DNA from: an uncultured Clostridia bacterium
Lineage (GTDB): Bacteria; Bacillota; Clostridia; Oscillospirales; Acutalibacteraceae
Length of the DNA: 5,536 nt
Direction: 5' to 3'
Assembly: GCA_937875885.1 (NCBI GenBank)
Contig: CALEIO010000089.1
Coordinates: forward strand, 1 to 5,536
Shown here: piece by piece, positions 4,647 to 5,536 of the stretch
Numbering within the stretch: position 1 is the stretch's first letter
Layout: every line of letters starts with the position of its first letter
The notes under the pieces: model-generated
What the model saw: the letters and a program-made list of their open reading frames with translations, nothing else
Told to the model about the DNA's origin: nothing
Database searches by the model: none
Position numbers and translations under genes: made by a program

Positions 4647-5536
4647 TCAGTTCTCCTTTCTGTGCAGAGTCACCAGAGTGCTCTCGCCCTTTTTATCAAG
4701 TATGTATTTTAAGGATTTAACATAAAAATCTTCATATACCTTACCTCTGCACTTCACCACAGCATCCGCACCGATTACCCCCGTAAGCCGCACAGGACAC
4801 TCAAGCTTTATCTCTCTTGAAAGTGCCGAGGATTTTTTGATTGCATCATAGCCATCTGAAAGGCTCTGTGCAGAAAGCACCGACGCATTAAGGAATCTCT
4901 CCCTTGTAACATCGCTGTCTGCGGCCTCTTTATTTTCAATCACAGTTGTGTAGTCGCCCTGAACATCTGTCTTTGCCCTTATGCGTGAAATAAGTCTGCA
5001 CCTGAGTCTGTTGTGGGTAAAGCTTGTGTAAGGAATCCCTGTACCTTCATCAGAAAACACAAGTTTTCCGTTTTGGTTTTTTCCCGAAAAATCCACCACT
5101 CTGCCTACAACACAAGGCGCTTTGCCAAACAACTTTCTGCCGAAACTTTCTGCCACCTGCCAGCAGGACATACCCTTGCTCACATTGAAAGCGCCCTGCA
5201 GACATCTGTCCTCATCCATAAAGGATTCCACTCCACAAGGCTTCATATACATCGAGTAAAGCACACCCAGAGTGATATTCACAAAGTTTTGTGGCTTTGC
5301 CTCATTATCAAGGAGCAATGCCGCCATACTTCTGCCGATTATCTCTGTTGTCAGGCTCTGTTTGCAGGTGAATATCTGCTCATCCACCACAGCGCTCATC
5401 ACGTCTTCTTCTCCGTCTTTTATGTGTATCTGCGCAAACTCTCTGTCAAACTCCTCCGAAAAAACAAGCCTCAAGCTGTCTGCAGGAGTATCTCTGTCGC
5501 AGGCAATCTGCAGATAAACAGGTGCGGGGAGACTGC
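4647..5536 (-). CDS. Tail hub protein, late-control gpD/Mu gp44 type (5' end beyond right edge)
   Basis: The reading frame is open to the right edge, so the protein is incomplete at its N-terminus. The visible part is 295 residues, starting SLPAPVYLQI and then ACDRDTPADSLRLVF. An apparent TTG start at 5474 is therefore not the real start; about 20 coding-like residues precede it. The family forms the trimeric hub that joins tail tube and spike in contractile tails. Supporting pattern: VVDEQIFTCKQSLTTEIIGR then SMAALLLDNEAKPQNF (about 49-84), the block typical of Firmicutes gpD/gp44-like hubs, followed by GMSCWQVAESFGRKLF (121-136). A segment VVDFSGKNQNGKLVF (147-161) and a C-terminal beta region ending LKYILDKKGESTLVTLHRKE (275-294) fit the later hub domains. 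The missing start is probably a short distance upstream. Confidence 0.83.
   Translation of the reverse strand, partial: SLPAPVYLQIACDRDTPADSLRLVFSEEFDREFAQIHIKDGEEDVMSAVVDEQIFTCKQSLTTEIIGRSMAALLLDNEAKPQNFVNITLGVLYSMYMKPCGVESFMDEDRCLQGAFNVSKGMSCWQVAESFGRKLFGKAPCVVGRVVDFSGKNQNGKLVFSDEGTGIPYTSFTHNRLRCRLISRIRAKTDVQGDYTTVIENKEAADSDVTRERFLNASVLSAQSLSDGYDAIKKSSALSREIKLECPVRLTGVIGADAVVKCRGKVYEDFYVKSLKYILDKKGESTLVTLHRKEN
4653..4658 (-). promoter_or_regulatory. Shine-Dalgarno of the spike gene
   Basis: AAGGAG on the minus strand lies 7 nt before the ATG at 4645, inside the last codons of the hub gene. It supports that start over the in-frame ATG six codons later. Confidence 0.75.

Larger units (their letters stand above)
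1765..5536 (-). mobile_element. Contractile-tail baseplate cassette of a prophage or tailocin-like element (right end beyond window)
   Basis: Six consecutive minus-strand genes (hub, spike, gp25/W, J, DUF2313/I, fibre-like) follow the Mu order 44 to 49 and end in one terminator. They abut the chromosomal alr gene. Baseplate genes are shared by myophages, R-type bacteriocins and other contractile tail-like particles, and the window does not show sheath, tube, capsid, portal, integrase or lysis genes. The left boundary is set here at the terminator, but no attachment site was recognised, so the true edge is uncertain. Confidence 0.7.

Overview
The window looks like a piece of a low-to-moderate GC Firmicutes chromosome, most likely from the Clostridia. 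This is inferred from purine-rich Shine-Dalgarno sites, a sigma-A type promoter, and a DNA polymerase I N-terminus of the clostridial type. No species can be named. All recognisable genes lie on the minus strand, so transcription runs from the right edge to the left edge.

Right part (about 1839-5536): a compact contractile-tail baseplate cassette of a Mu-like or P2-like myophage, or of a domesticated phage-tail particle. In transcription order it encodes a tail hub protein (Mu gp44/P2 gpD type, its 5' end cut by the window edge), a small baseplate spike protein (gp45/gpV type), a gp25/gpW-like wedge protein, a baseplate J protein, a DUF2313/YmfQ-like tail protein (gp48/gpI type) and a short tail-fibre-like protein. 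This matches the Mu gene order 44-45-46-47-48-49. The genes are packed end to end with ATGA or TGATG overlaps or gaps of 14 nt or less, so they are probably one operon and translationally coupled. The operon ends in a strong hairpin-plus-U-run terminator at 1765-1798.

Middle (1639-1838): a 200-bp AT-rich intergenic region. It holds the cassette terminator, a near-consensus promoter pointing at alr (TTGATT, 17 bp, TATAAT), an 8-bp inverted repeat (GGTGGGAA/TTCCCACC) that brackets the -10 box and predicted start, a small palindrome at the start of the predicted leader, and an AU-rich inverted repeat that encloses the G-rich ribosome binding site of alr.

Left part (1-1638): two housekeeping genes, alr (alanine racemase, complete) and the start of polA (DNA polymerase I 5'-3' exonuclease domain, cut by the left edge), joined by an ATGA overlap. 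The tail cassette therefore abuts core chromosomal genes. No integrase, lysis gene or fibre chaperone lies between the last tail gene and alr. The most interesting open questions are whether the cassette belongs to a complete prophage or a tailocin-like particle, and what the inverted repeats at the alr promoter do. I did not find a clearly new biological system here.
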